DNA of 64,000 nt from Anaerolineae bacterium (GTDB taxonomy: Bacteria > Chloroflexota > Anaerolineae > Aggregatilineales > Phototrophicaceae), in assembly GCA_022841825.1 (NCBI GenBank), contig JALHQT010000004.1, forward strand, positions 434,001-498,000. The letters run 5' to 3'. A model generated the notes under the pieces. The model did not search any database and was not told the DNA's origin. It saw only the letters and a program-made list of their open reading frames with translations. Of this stretch, positions 49,996-59,364 are shown piece after piece. Position 1 is the first letter of the stretch. Every line of letters begins with the position of its first letter. The translations under genes were made by a program, and so were the position numbers.

Positions 49996-52098
49996 TTATC
50001 CTACCAATGTAAGCGCTTCGGACATCATTAAGGTGACTCGTTCGGGCGTAATGTCATCCCGATGGACGTGCAAGACCTGCAAACTACTGATACGCTCGTT
50101 TTTGTGCCGTCTCGGTTCAGCTTCAGAATACAAGATCACCGGGGTTTGGCGCAATCCGGTATCTTTGCGGAGCGCGATCAGAATGCTTTCGATTTCGCTG
50201 TCTGGCAGCGTCTGGGCACAGAATACAGTGTCCGGACGATGTTCATAGGCGAGCTTCAAGCCTTCGCGCCCGGTCGAAGCGTGGAAGACAACGATTGAGC
50301 CTGCTTGCCCAAGGACCGACTGGAGTTCAGCACTCGACGAGCGATCCGGCTCGATCAACAGCACGGTCGTAAACGGAACCAGTGAGTCCGTGAAGCCCTG
50401 TTCTTTTCGCGTGGTCTTGCGCGGTGTCGTGTTTGATGTATCCGACTCCACGTGTTGGATCAGGTGCTGGATAAACTGGCGCGCTTCATAAGTCCCCTTT
50501 GTCCAGGTCGAAACGACATATTCGTCAAGCACACGCCTGTCCTTATCGTCGAGTGACTTTGCGGTCATGACGACGACGGGGATATCCGCCGTGTCGGGAT
50601 TCCATTTGAGCTGTTCGATCATGGTCAGCCCATCCATCCCCGGCATACTGAGATCGGTCACGATCAAGTCCGGCGATTGCTCATTGGCGATCAGAAGCGC
50701 ATCCTTGCCACTCGTCGCTTCGAAAATGCGATAGTTTTTCCTCGCCTTGAGCAGCTTTCGGATAAGGCGCCGATCATTGGGATTATCATCCACGATCAGG
50801 ATGCTGGTGACCTGCTCATCCAGGGTCATGAGGGCATCCTTGAGCCGGGCACCGCGATTGGTGACGCCAGACCCTGCGTCAAGGCTCAAAAGAAATTGAT
50901 CGCCCAGAACATGGCTTTCTGCGGGGAAGGTATGCCCGGAGCAGTTGACGACCACGATCTCATCTTCATTGATGATGCCTTCGTAAAGCATTCGCTCCAA
51001 GCCTGCGAAGGCAACCGCGGCGGCGGGTTCGACAGAGAGTCCTGCGGTGCTGGCTACGCGACGCATCGCGGCAAAGGTTTCACCATCTTCGATAGCCATC
51101 ATGATGCCGTTGTTGGAGCGCACAGCTTTGTCGAGCATGACGAAACTATGTCCCGGATCGCCCGTGGCAAGGACATGGATGAGCGTATGCGGGGTCACCG
51201 GTGCGGCGGTCGCATCTCCCCGCCGATGAGCGGCAACCATCGGGGCGCAGCCAGCAGCCTGAATGATGCCCAACCTTGGCATTTTGTCGATCAAGCCCAT
51301 CGTGTGGAGTTCCTGGAATCCCTTCCACACGCCGAGCGGTCCGATCCCACCACTGACCGCCTGAATGTACCAATCCGGAGCAACCCAGCAGCCGTGTTTG
51401 CTGTCAAATTCCAGGGCGAGCTGTTCCGCAAGCTCAAAAGCCATTGTTTTCATGGCTTCCTTGCCGGGGATGGCGCGCGCCCCGCGGTCGAGATGGATAC
51501 CCTTCCGCTGCGCGAACTCAGCGGCGACGGCTTTTGCTTCGTCGTACGTGCCATCAACCTTGACGACCTCAGCGCCGTACAGCGCTGCTTCGCGCATCTT
51601 TTCGCCGGGGACCAGGTGGGTCAGGAACAACCAGAGCTGAATCCCGGCGCGGGCACAGTAGGCAGCATAGGCGGCACCTGCGTTGCCGGTGGAGGCGAGC
51701 ACGCACGCCGTAATGCCCGCGCGCTTGAGGGCGGTGACGGCGAGTGCCGCCTGCCGATCCTTGAAGGAGCTGGTTGGTCCCTGCCGCTCATCTTTGATGA
51801 AAATCGGCGCGTGATCGTACATTCGCTCATATGGGTAAAGCCGGAGGAGGGGCGTAAAGCCCTCCGCCATCGATACCTCCGGGTCGCGCACTGGGAGTGG
51901 AAGCAGCTCTCCATAACGCCACAAGTGCGCGGGGCGCGCCGATAAGCCGGTTTCCCAGAGGGGTTTGACACGCGCATAGTCATAGCGTGCATCCAACCAG
52001 GTCGAGCCGCAGGCAGGGCAGCTCGATGCCATGATGTTTGCGGGTTGTGTATGCCCACATTCCGCGCACTCGATATGGCTGAAGCAGGTTTCGATCAT
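49996..52098 (-). CDS. Threonine-synthase-like PLP enzyme fused to two receiver domains
   Basis: A 700-residue fusion. Residues 1-420 are a fold-type II PLP enzyme of the threonine synthase group: a zinc ribbon (Cys11, Cys14, Cys27, Cys30), the Schiff-base Lys113 in TSSFKDRQAA, phosphate loops STGNAGAA at 136-143 and SGGIGPLG at 249-256. Residues 432-548 are a receiver domain with Asp437/Asp438, phosphorylated Asp482 (VTDLSMPGMDG), Thr512 and Lys534. Residues 577-695 are a second receiver in which the Asp is Ala628, so it is a pseudo-receiver. The ATG overlaps the kinase stop as ATGA. The family makes threonine from O-phosphohomoserine; here phosphorylation of the receiver probably regulates the enzyme, or the enzyme domain acts as a sensor. 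Neither is proven. Confidence 0.92.
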   Translation of the reverse strand: MIETCFSHIECAECGHTQPANIMASSCPACGSTWLDARYDYARVKPLWETGLSARPAHLWRYGELLPLPVRDPEVSMAEGFTPLLRLYPYERMYDHAPIFIKDERQGPTSSFKDRQAALAVTALKRAGITACVLASTGNAGAAYAAYCARAGIQLWLFLTHLVPGEKMREAALYGAEVVKVDGTYDEAKAVAAEFAQRKGIHLDRGARAIPGKEAMKTMAFELAEQLALEFDSKHGCWVAPDWYIQAVSGGIGPLGVWKGFQELHTMGLIDKMPRLGIIQAAGCAPMVAAHRRGDATAAPVTPHTLIHVLATGDPGHSFVMLDKAVRSNNGIMMAIEDGETFAAMRRVASTAGLSVEPAAAVAFAGLERMLYEGIINEDEIVVVNCSGHTFPAESHVLGDQFLLSLDAGSGVTNRGARLKDALMTLDEQVTSILIVDDNPNDRRLIRKLLKARKNYRIFEATSGKDALLIANEQSPDLIVTDLSMPGMDGLTMIEQLKWNPDTADIPVVVMTAKSLDDKDRRVLDEYVVSTWTKGTYEARQFIQHLIQHVESDTSNTTPRKTTRKEQGFTDSLVPFTTVLLIEPDRSSSAELQSVLGQAGSIVVFHASTGREGLKLAYEHRPDTVFCAQTLPDSEIESILIALRKDTGLRQTPVILYSEAEPRRHKNERISSLQVLHVHRDDITPERVTLMMSEALTLVG

Positions 52099-55000
52099 GA
52101 TTGTGGCAGCGCTTCCACAGTATGCAGCGGGAGGGTGAAGTGGAAGGTCGTGCCCTGGTTGAGCGCGCTTCTCACCGAGATGGTGCCGCCATGAAGCTCG
52201 ACCAGCGCTTTGGTGATGGTCAACCCAAGACCGGTGCCGCCTGCACGCCGCGTGGATGATCCATCCACCTGGCGGAACTGTTGAAAGATGACCTGGAGAT
52301 CGCTGTCACTCATGCCAATACCGCTGTCACGGACTTCGATGTATGCCGTGGAAGCGTCCACGTGACCGTAGGTAACCACGATTGCGCCGCGTTCGGTGAA
52401 TTTGATGGCATTGCTCACCAGATTGGTGATGATTTGACGGAGGCGAAGAGGATCTGCGCTGACCCTGTCCACTGGGGATGCCTCGACTAACTCCAGCGTG
52501 ACGGGTTTGTCTTGTAACAAGACTTGCGCCGTATTCAGGACTTCTTCGGCGATCTTTTTCACTTCGACGCCGCGGGGGTCCAGCGACATCTGCCCTGCCT
52601 CGATTTTCGCCAGATCAAGAATCTCGTTGATGATCGAGAGCAGGTGCTGCCCACTGGTGTGGATAGTCGCCACGTCTTCATGCGCCTCTTTGGAGAGTTC
52701 GCCATCATCGCCGTCAAGCAGAAGTTCCGAGTACCCGATAATCGAATTGAGAGGTGTGCGCAGTTCATGGCTCATATTGGCGATGAACTGCGACTTCAGG
52801 CGATCGACTTCGCGCAGCCGGTCGGCAGTTTCACGGTCTTTTTGCGCTTGTTCTTCCGTGAGGCGCAGCATGTGTTCGCGCTCAATTTCGATCTCACGGC
52901 GCTCGGTGATGTCGGTTTGAACGCCCACGTAATGCGTCAATTCGCCGCGCACATTAAAGATCGGTGCAAGGCGAAGCTCGTTCCAGAACAGGGTGCCATC
53001 CTTGCGATAGTTGCGCAGGACGACGGTCGTTTGCCGCTGTTCTTGCAGCGCAGCCCGTAATTCAGCCAACTCTGACTGATCCTGTTCCGTGCCTTGTAGG
53101 AAACGACAATTCTTGCCCAGCACCTCACTCGCCGAGTAGCCGGTAATGACCTCAAAAGCGTGATTGACATAGACCAGCGGCATATCGGGAAGACTCGCGT
53201 CGGCGATGGACATGCCGGAGGTACTGTTTTCGATTGCGCGCTCGGTCAGGCGCAGGCGGTCAACAGCGCGCGCATTCTGCAAGGCGACCGCGATTTGCGC
53301 CGCGAGGGTCGTCTGGATGAGCACGTCGTCATCGCTAAATCGATTGATGTCTTTCGACTGGACATCCAGAACCCCGATGACCACATCACCTGCGATCATC
53401 GGAATTGCCATTTCCGAACGAGTTTCGGGAAGCATCGGATTGGGCAGGAAGTCCGGCTGCTGCCCAACATCGTTGGCGACGACGCCGGTGGCGGTGCGAG
53501 CGGCACGCGCCACCAGTGAGTTGGGATGTGCGGCGGGGATCTTGTGCCCTCGCTCCCTCATGATTTGCCCAGGTTCGCCAGCACCAGCCGCCAGCACCAG
53601 ATATTCTCCCAGGTCGTCCAAGAGGTAGACATGCACGTGATAGAGTTCAAAATTTGCCTTCGTAAGGTCAACGACCGTGCTCAGGAGTTCATCCTGATCG
53701 AGCATGGTGGAAGATGCTGTAGACACCGTCGCGACCGTCTCAAGGTCGCTCGCACGGCGACGAAGCTGTTCTTCGATGGCACTGCGCGCTTCGAGGCTGC
53801 GGACGAGATCCGTTTGCGCATCGATAACCTGCTGGAAGGCATTGGCGTTGACGACGGCGACCGCAATCTGGCTCGCCAGGGTATTCATCGTGTGAGCATC
53901 AACCTCTGTGAATCGCCCCACGACTTCGGATTGCACGTCGAGCACACCGATGAGACGCCCGCCCGCCAAAATGGGAGCAGCCGCTTCCGAGCGTGTCTTG
54001 GGCAGGAGAGGATTGGGGAGAAACGTTGGAGAAGTCGTGACGTCGTTGACGAACCAGGGGGACTTTTCACGGGCGACGCGCCCCACGATACTGGTGGGAT
54101 GAGAAATTGGGATGCGATGCCCGCGTTCCTTCATGATGCTTCCGGGCGTTCCGGCACCTGCGGCGAGCGTGAGAGTCTCGCGCGAATCATCCAACAGGTA
54201 AATGTGCGCGTGGTATAGGTCGAATCGGGATTTCGTCAATTCGACGACTGACAGCAGCAGCTCATCCAGGTTCAGGATGGTCGTGATGGCGCTGCTGACC
54301 TCCGACACCGTTTCCAGGTTACGCGCCAATGCCTGAGCACGCGCTTGTTCCGCACGAATCTGTTCTTCCTGGAGACGGCGCGCCAATCCTGCGGAGACCT
54401 GGTCCTGCATCAACCTGGCATTGTGAATTTCGTCAGGCAGGAAGTCGTGGTGCTTGCGGATGTAGCTGAGGAACACGATGCCAAGAAGCTGGTCGGCGGC
54501 GTAGAGCGGCATCGCCATGAATGACTTAATTCCGCTCGTTGGGTCGGAGTCGTCCAGAAGGATGTTCTGACTCTCGTCTGCGCGCGCGACAATCACCAAC
54601 CGCCGATTCTGGTTGGCTTCAATTGCAGCGCGCCGATACAAATCTGAATTGAGGATAGCCTGTGCCGCTGCGTCGGATACTGCTGCACCAATCCCGGTGA
54701 CAAGCTGCCAAGTCTCTTGTTGATCGTCTTCGCGAGCCACGACTGAGTAGTCTGCATGGAATACAGCGCCAATGATGCGCAGGATGTCCTCCGCCTGTTC
54801 CCCGATCTCGCGTTGTGAGTCGCGCAGATAATCCCTGATCTGCGCGCTTGCCTCCTGAAACTGTAACTGGCGTTGCTGCTGTTGTAAGGTGCGCACATTG
54901 CGCATTGCAATTGCGATCTGCTGAGCGAGGATGGTCTTGATGCGCACGTCCTCTTCATCGAAGCGTCCTGCCTCATCCGACTGGAAGTCGAGCACCCCGA

Positions 55001-55457
55001 TGAGTTCACTGCCTACGGTCATGGGCAGCGCGATTTCAGCGTGGGTAGCGGGCAGATACTTGTTGGGCAAGAATCCCGGCTCTTGTGTGACATCGTTGAT
55101 GGTCACACCAGCTTGGGTGCGCGCCGCGCGTGCGACGAGTGATTGCTGCCGCGCGATGGCGATACGATGACCCTCTTCCACCATCTTTGCCCCGATCTCA
55201 CCCGCGCCTGCGGCGAGCACAAGATACTCGCCCGTAGGGTCCACGAGGTATACATGGGCGTGATAGAGCGCGAATTTGTCTTTTGCAAGATCCACCACTG
55301 TTTGCAGCAGCGCGCTTTCATCCAGCAGTTGTGTCGCAGCATTGCTGACTTCCGCGATCAGTTCAAGCTCGACTGCTCGACGGCGAATCTCCTGCGTGGA
55401 GCGTTTGAATTCGCTCGGAGCAATACGTTCAATCGTGACGCCGTTGTTGTTGCTCAT
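52095..55457 (-). CDS. Soluble histidine kinase with four GAF domains and a LOV-type PAS domain
   Basis: A 1120-residue cytoplasmic sensor kinase without membrane helices. Three similar GAF domains (about 35-188, 375-545 and 575-730) share the pattern ALYHAHVYLVD then LVLAAGAGE; a fourth, unlike them, lies at about 215-360. The PAS domain at 741-845 has the LOV signature GKNCRFLQG with the flavin-adduct Cys784, plus LRNYRKDGTLFWNELRLAP and HYVGVQTDITERR. HisKA has the phospho-His897 in NMSHELRTPLN, and the ATPase domain shows NLVSNAIKF and GTGLGL. The start at 55457 is supported by AAGGG 5 bases upstream. It should sense blue light and perhaps small ligands, then phosphorylate the receivers encoded just downstream. 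Confidence 0.95.
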   Translation of the reverse strand: MSNNNGVTIERIAPSEFKRSTQEIRRRAVELELIAEVSNAATQLLDESALLQTVVDLAKDKFALYHAHVYLVDPTGEYLVLAAGAGEIGAKMVEEGHRIAIARQQSLVARAARTQAGVTINDVTQEPGFLPNKYLPATHAEIALPMTVGSELIGVLDFQSDEAGRFDEEDVRIKTILAQQIAIAMRNVRTLQQQQRQLQFQEASAQIRDYLRDSQREIGEQAEDILRIIGAVFHADYSVVAREDDQQETWQLVTGIGAAVSDAAAQAILNSDLYRRAAIEANQNRRLVIVARADESQNILLDDSDPTSGIKSFMAMPLYAADQLLGIVFLSYIRKHHDFLPDEIHNARLMQDQVSAGLARRLQEEQIRAEQARAQALARNLETVSEVSSAITTILNLDELLLSVVELTKSRFDLYHAHIYLLDDSRETLTLAAGAGTPGSIMKERGHRIPISHPTSIVGRVAREKSPWFVNDVTTSPTFLPNPLLPKTRSEAAAPILAGGRLIGVLDVQSEVVGRFTEVDAHTMNTLASQIAVAVVNANAFQQVIDAQTDLVRSLEARSAIEEQLRRRASDLETVATVSTASSTMLDQDELLSTVVDLTKANFELYHVHVYLLDDLGEYLVLAAGAGEPGQIMRERGHKIPAAHPNSLVARAARTATGVVANDVGQQPDFLPNPMLPETRSEMAIPMIAGDVVIGVLDVQSKDINRFSDDDVLIQTTLAAQIAVALQNARAVDRLRLTERAIENSTSGMSIADASLPDMPLVYVNHAFEVITGYSASEVLGKNCRFLQGTEQDQSELAELRAALQEQRQTTVVLRNYRKDGTLFWNELRLAPIFNVRGELTHYVGVQTDITERREIEIEREHMLRLTEEQAQKDRETADRLREVDRLKSQFIANMSHELRTPLNSIIGYSELLLDGDDGELSKEAHEDVATIHTSGQHLLSIINEILDLAKIEAGQMSLDPRGVEVKKIAEEVLNTAQVLLQDKPVTLELVEASPVDRVSADPLRLRQIITNLVSNAIKFTERGAIVVTYGHVDASTAYIEVRDSGIGMSDSDLQVIFQQFRQVDGSSTRRAGGTGLGLTITKALVELHGGTISVRSALNQGTTFHFTLPLHTVEALPQS

Positions 55458-55584
55458 AGTAGCCCTTGTCATTCGAAGAGATGGGGGAGTATCAGATATG
55501 TGACTCGTTACTCGATTCTAATAGGAATGCGCGAACCTTGTACCTTAACGTTTGCTTTTTGCGGAGTGAGTCGTCGGCTTTGTC

Positions 55585-58236
55585 CTAGGGAATACTCTCA
55601 ACATTCAGGGTGGTGAGGGGCAGCGCATCCCTGCCGTCGCTGAGAAGCAGGCGGCGGTTGGTTGCGGGGTCATACCATCCCACAATCAACAGGACTTCTC
55701 CCGGTTGTGCCAATCCATTGTAGGTCAGACGGTGCCGGTCCACGATGTATTCGCCCGCGCGCCAACCCGCGGTTGGGCGCTCCCCACCTGCGGGCATAGA
55801 ATCGCTCTGGGCGATTACGATGCCGTCTTGATTGAGGAGTTGTGCGAATACGGTGTAGTCCGTCTGGATGGGCAGGTCGCCGGCACGCCAGACGAGGGTG
55901 ATTTCCGGCGGGGTCGTCAGGGTAAGCGTATCTTGCACCAGTGTGTACCCAACCAGGTGACCGAGCGTGGGGAAGTCCGCGACAATTGCAGCATCACTCG
56001 GAGGCGGGTCATACAGGGCAGGGACGTTGCGGATGCCAAATCGCGCGATCTCGGTTCCGTCAGGCAGAGTAAGCACCGCATCTCCATTCGGCGCGTCCGT
56101 TGGAACCCGTATCTCGCGCCAGTCGAGCAGCGCGCCATCGACAGACGCAGCGGATGGCGGAATCGCGAGCGACCAGTGCCCCTGGTCATCGCGGAACGTT
56201 AGCGCGGGGACAGCGCCAGACCCGCGCCACAGCAACGACAATCGCAGCCGATCTCCGTTTCGGACTTCTGTACCTTGTGGCGCGCCGATGTCTGCGAGGG
56301 CGAGGTTTGGGCTGATGACAATATTGGCATTCTGTGACAGTGGGGCTGTGCCGGTCTCATCCCAAGATCCGGGGGCTGACGTGCGCCACGTCCCAAGCAG
56401 CACGTCTCGCCCAGATGTCGCCAGGGTCGCGTCTGCGGGCACGAAACCGGAGGGTACTGCCTCCGGATCGTAGAGCCGCAGGTAGACGGCGTATTCGCCA
56501 CCCGGTGCGCCGTAGGGAAGGCGAATCAGCGCAAAAGCGCGGGCAATCTCGTCCGCTGCCAGCGCGGTGCGTTGGTCGGCTGTTGCCACAATGGCATCGG
56601 CGCGGGCAACTTCCCAGCCCAACGTGTTACGCGCAATGAGCGCTATCGACAGCGCGCGTGGGGTGGGCTGTTCAAGCTGAAGCTCTATCGGGACGCAGAT
56701 CGCTTGATCTGCGCGGATTTCCGGGAGGCTTCCGCTCTGGATGATGCGGGCAGCAGGGGTATTGTCCAGCGCAAAAGGAATATTTTGTGAGATGAGCATC
56801 GGCACTTCGGCGGCATGTTGGTGGAAGGTCAGATTGGTCATGCCGTACGTGGTGAATTCGACGGGCACGCGCGAGGTGCGATGACCCAGCAGGCACGGCA
56901 GCATCCCGCGATAGTCTGCTCGCTGCGTGTACCAGATGTTGAGCGCAATCGCGCCATCACCCTTTGGAAGGCGGGGGACAATGGTGTCCATGTCCGCGCC
57001 CTCAGGCAGGGTGACGCGCTGTGCGCGTGCGCCGAGTCGTTCCCAGTAATACCAGAGGTCGTAACGGTCAGCGTATGACCAGGCGAGCACCGTGTCTCCT
57101 TCGCCTAACGTCTCCGCATAGTACCGCACCATGCCGCGCACATCGTCGTTGCCGTATTCGGGGGCGCGCGAGAGCATAAGCGCCAAGGCAAAGCCTCCGA
57201 TGAACAGCAGCAGGACGCCGCCCCGCAGGCTGCGCCAGCGCAGACGGGCGATGCCCGCGCCAATTGCGGCGAGCAGAAGTGGCAGCGCCATCACTGCGTA
57301 GCGTCCGTGGTATTCGTTGCCGAGGATGATTAATCCCGCGATGACGCCGCCAATCAGCAGCCCAAAGTGCAGCAGCAGCCAGCGCGCAGCAGCTTCACGC
57401 CAGGGGATGACCAGCAGCGTGACGATAAAGAGGAGTATGCTGATGACAAGGGCGGGGGATGGGGGGACGACCAGCGACCAAACCCCCACGACCAAGCCTT
57501 GCCAGACTGCCAGGGCAAATTCGGGCGTGAGGGTTGGCGCACTGCTGAGTGCCGCATTGGCTTCGCCCAGGTTGAGGAAGATGCGTAGCCAGGGCAGCCA
57601 AAGCACGAAGATCCCGATTTGCCCGGCAAACCAGGTGCGCCAGTTGGGGCGGTGGAAGTTTCGCGCGCCCACCCAGGCAATCAGTGTGACAAGATTGAGC
57701 CAGACAGCCGCGATGGGTCCTGTGTTATGGCTGTAGAGCAGCGCCAGTTCCGCCGCCCACAATGCAAGCCATGCAGCGCGTGTTGGGCGCTCAAGCAAGC
57801 GTTGCCAGGCGAACGCAGCGATGACGACCAGGAGTGCTAACATCGTGTACATGCGGGCTTCCTGGGATGCCCACCACAGCAGCGCGGCGCTAGCAGCGAC
57901 TGCCGCAGCGTAGACTCCCGCCTTCCGGTCGAAGAGCCGACGAGTCAGGGCATAAAGGAGTGCGATGGTGATGAGATTGAATGCCGACGAAACCCAGCGC
58001 AGTGCATACGCGGTGGTGCCAAAGAAGCGGGCGAAGATGTTCAGCAGGAGGTAATAGAGTGGAGGATTGGTCAGATCCGCCCGTACTGCGTCCGCTAATG
58101 TGGGCTGCGAGGCGGCAAAAGCAGACCAGCCCTCATCGAACCAGATGCTCTGGCGGTCGAGGTCGGCGAAACGAACGGCGCTCGCGGCGAGGAGCACCAC
58201 CACCATCCATGCAAGCGCGACACGAGAATTCATCAT
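55585..58236 (-). CDS. Membrane glycosyltransferase of the PMT/ArnT type (GT39/GT83-like)
   Basis: An 883-residue protein. The N-terminal part, to about residue 365, has eleven or so hydrophobic helices, with the acidic catalytic loop DLDRQSIWFDEGWS at residues 26-39 and NPPLYYLLL near 57-65, as in polyprenol-phosphate-dependent sugar transferases. The remaining 500 residues form soluble beta-rich domains, probably outside the membrane (two or three beta-sandwiches by pattern). It likely transfers a sugar from a lipid carrier to a surface glycan or protein. It is separated from the kinase gene by 127 bases and is not part of that overlap-linked row. Confidence 0.88.
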   Translation of the reverse strand: MMNSRVALAWMVVVLLAASAVRFADLDRQSIWFDEGWSAFAASQPTLADAVRADLTNPPLYYLLLNIFARFFGTTAYALRWVSSAFNLITIALLYALTRRLFDRKAGVYAAAVAASAALLWWASQEARMYTMLALLVVIAAFAWQRLLERPTRAAWLALWAAELALLYSHNTGPIAAVWLNLVTLIAWVGARNFHRPNWRTWFAGQIGIFVLWLPWLRIFLNLGEANAALSSAPTLTPEFALAVWQGLVVGVWSLVVPPSPALVISILLFIVTLLVIPWREAAARWLLLHFGLLIGGVIAGLIILGNEYHGRYAVMALPLLLAAIGAGIARLRWRSLRGGVLLLFIGGFALALMLSRAPEYGNDDVRGMVRYYAETLGEGDTVLAWSYADRYDLWYYWERLGARAQRVTLPEGADMDTIVPRLPKGDGAIALNIWYTQRADYRGMLPCLLGHRTSRVPVEFTTYGMTNLTFHQHAAEVPMLISQNIPFALDNTPAARIIQSGSLPEIRADQAICVPIELQLEQPTPRALSIALIARNTLGWEVARADAIVATADQRTALAADEIARAFALIRLPYGAPGGEYAVYLRLYDPEAVPSGFVPADATLATSGRDVLLGTWRTSAPGSWDETGTAPLSQNANIVISPNLALADIGAPQGTEVRNGDRLRLSLLWRGSGAVPALTFRDDQGHWSLAIPPSAASVDGALLDWREIRVPTDAPNGDAVLTLPDGTEIARFGIRNVPALYDPPPSDAAIVADFPTLGHLVGYTLVQDTLTLTTPPEITLVWRAGDLPIQTDYTVFAQLLNQDGIVIAQSDSMPAGGERPTAGWRAGEYIVDRHRLTYNGLAQPGEVLLIVGWYDPATNRRLLLSDGRDALPLTTLNVESIP

Positions 58237-58382
58237 GCGAAGACGTTAGCGACTCTGAAGTTATCTGTCAATCGTCGGTAGAACGTTGGTGAGTCGTTGG
58301 AAGAATTGAGATTGTGTGAACCGCATAAAGCGTCATAGAATGTTATGATGATATTGCGATTTGTTAACCTGGGCATTTCCGA

Positions 58383-59300
58383 ATGACTGACGACGCGCGT
58401 AAAGAGCAACCGCTAAATCTAGAAAAGCCGATACCAGTCGTGCCACCATTTTCGCCTGTTGTCGATGCTGCCAGGGGTGCTGCTCCAGCGCCGGAACCTT
58501 CCGTGCCAGCACCCGTCAACGGGACGAAGACTCCTGCTACTCCTGTGTCGCCAGCTTCACCTCCTGCAACCAGCGCGGCTTCAGCAGCACCTTCTGCACC
58601 TGCGCCCGTCGCGCCCCCGCCTGAAAAGGACAAGCCCTCCGGGACAGGCGACCTTTCTCCGATGCGTGTAACCCGCCAGCTTTCAGACATCACCAACAAT
58701 AAGTGCCCAACCTGCGGATTGGTCAACCGCGTCGGCGTGCTGGTGTGCGAAAACTGTGGTACGAGTCTGCTTTCCGGCGCTGCATCGGTGCCCGCGACCC
58801 GCAGCTTGCAGGACAAGAGCGGGGGTACCGGGCAGCTTTCGGCAGATCAGCTTCCGGCAAGGTTTCTGGATGCTGAAAAGCTGCCGCTGACCACACTCCG
58901 CGTCGAGTCGAAGGCAGTCCTGGAAACGGCTCAGTCTGGCGTCACGGAAGACACGATCCTCAAGCTGGAGATCAGCGGCGGTCCGCAGCCTTTGATGGTC
59001 CTGCCGAAGCGCGAGGTCATGGTTGGGCGCAAGGATCTGACGACCGGGACTCTGCCGGATCTTGACCTGACACCCTTTGCAGGTTACCGCATGGGCGTGA
59101 GCCGCCGCCATGCCGTCTTTCGGATGTATGATCGTCGGATCGAAGTTGTAGACCTTGGAAGCAGCAACGGATCACGGTTGAACGGGGTTGTCTTGCACCC
59201 GCATCAACCCTACTTGCTGCGTGATGGTGACATTCTGACGTTTGGCAAGATGGAGATGCGGGTGAGTTTTCATCACCCGCCGCGCATCAATCGTCGCTAG
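58383..59300 (+). CDS. FHA-domain protein with zinc ribbon and Pro/Ala-rich N terminus
   Basis: A 305-residue cytoplasmic protein. Residues 20-85 are Pro/Ala/Ser-rich and disordered. A zinc ribbon with Cys108, Cys111, Cys122 and Cys125 follows (CPTCGLVNRVG, CENCGTS). The FHA domain at about 205-297 has all phosphothreonine-binding residues: Gly215-Arg216, Ser240-Arg-Arg-His243 and Ser260-Ser-Asn262-Gly-Ser, with Asn267. It should bind a phosphothreonine partner, but no Ser/Thr kinase lies in the window. A TATGAT box at 58344-58349 may be its -10. Transcribed alone. Confidence 0.92.
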   Translation: MTDDARKEQPLNLEKPIPVVPPFSPVVDAARGAAPAPEPSVPAPVNGTKTPATPVSPASPPATSAASAAPSAPAPVAPPPEKDKPSGTGDLSPMRVTRQLSDITNNKCPTCGLVNRVGVLVCENCGTSLLSGAASVPATRSLQDKSGGTGQLSADQLPARFLDAEKLPLTTLRVESKAVLETAQSGVTEDTILKLEISGGPQPLMVLPKREVMVGRKDLTTGTLPDLDLTPFAGYRMGVSRRHAVFRMYDRRIEVVDLGSSNGSRLNGVVLHPHQPYLLRDGDILTFGKMEMRVSFHHPPRINRR

Positions 59301-59364
59301 ACTGTATCCCGTGCCTGCGCACCGGCGCGAAACCCTGATGGCGGCGCTGAAGACTGGGTCGCTC

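Noticed and set aside
50677-51945. A 422-codon plus-strand frame opposite the PLP enzyme
   Set aside because: Antisense shadow; its codons simply mirror the PLP domain.
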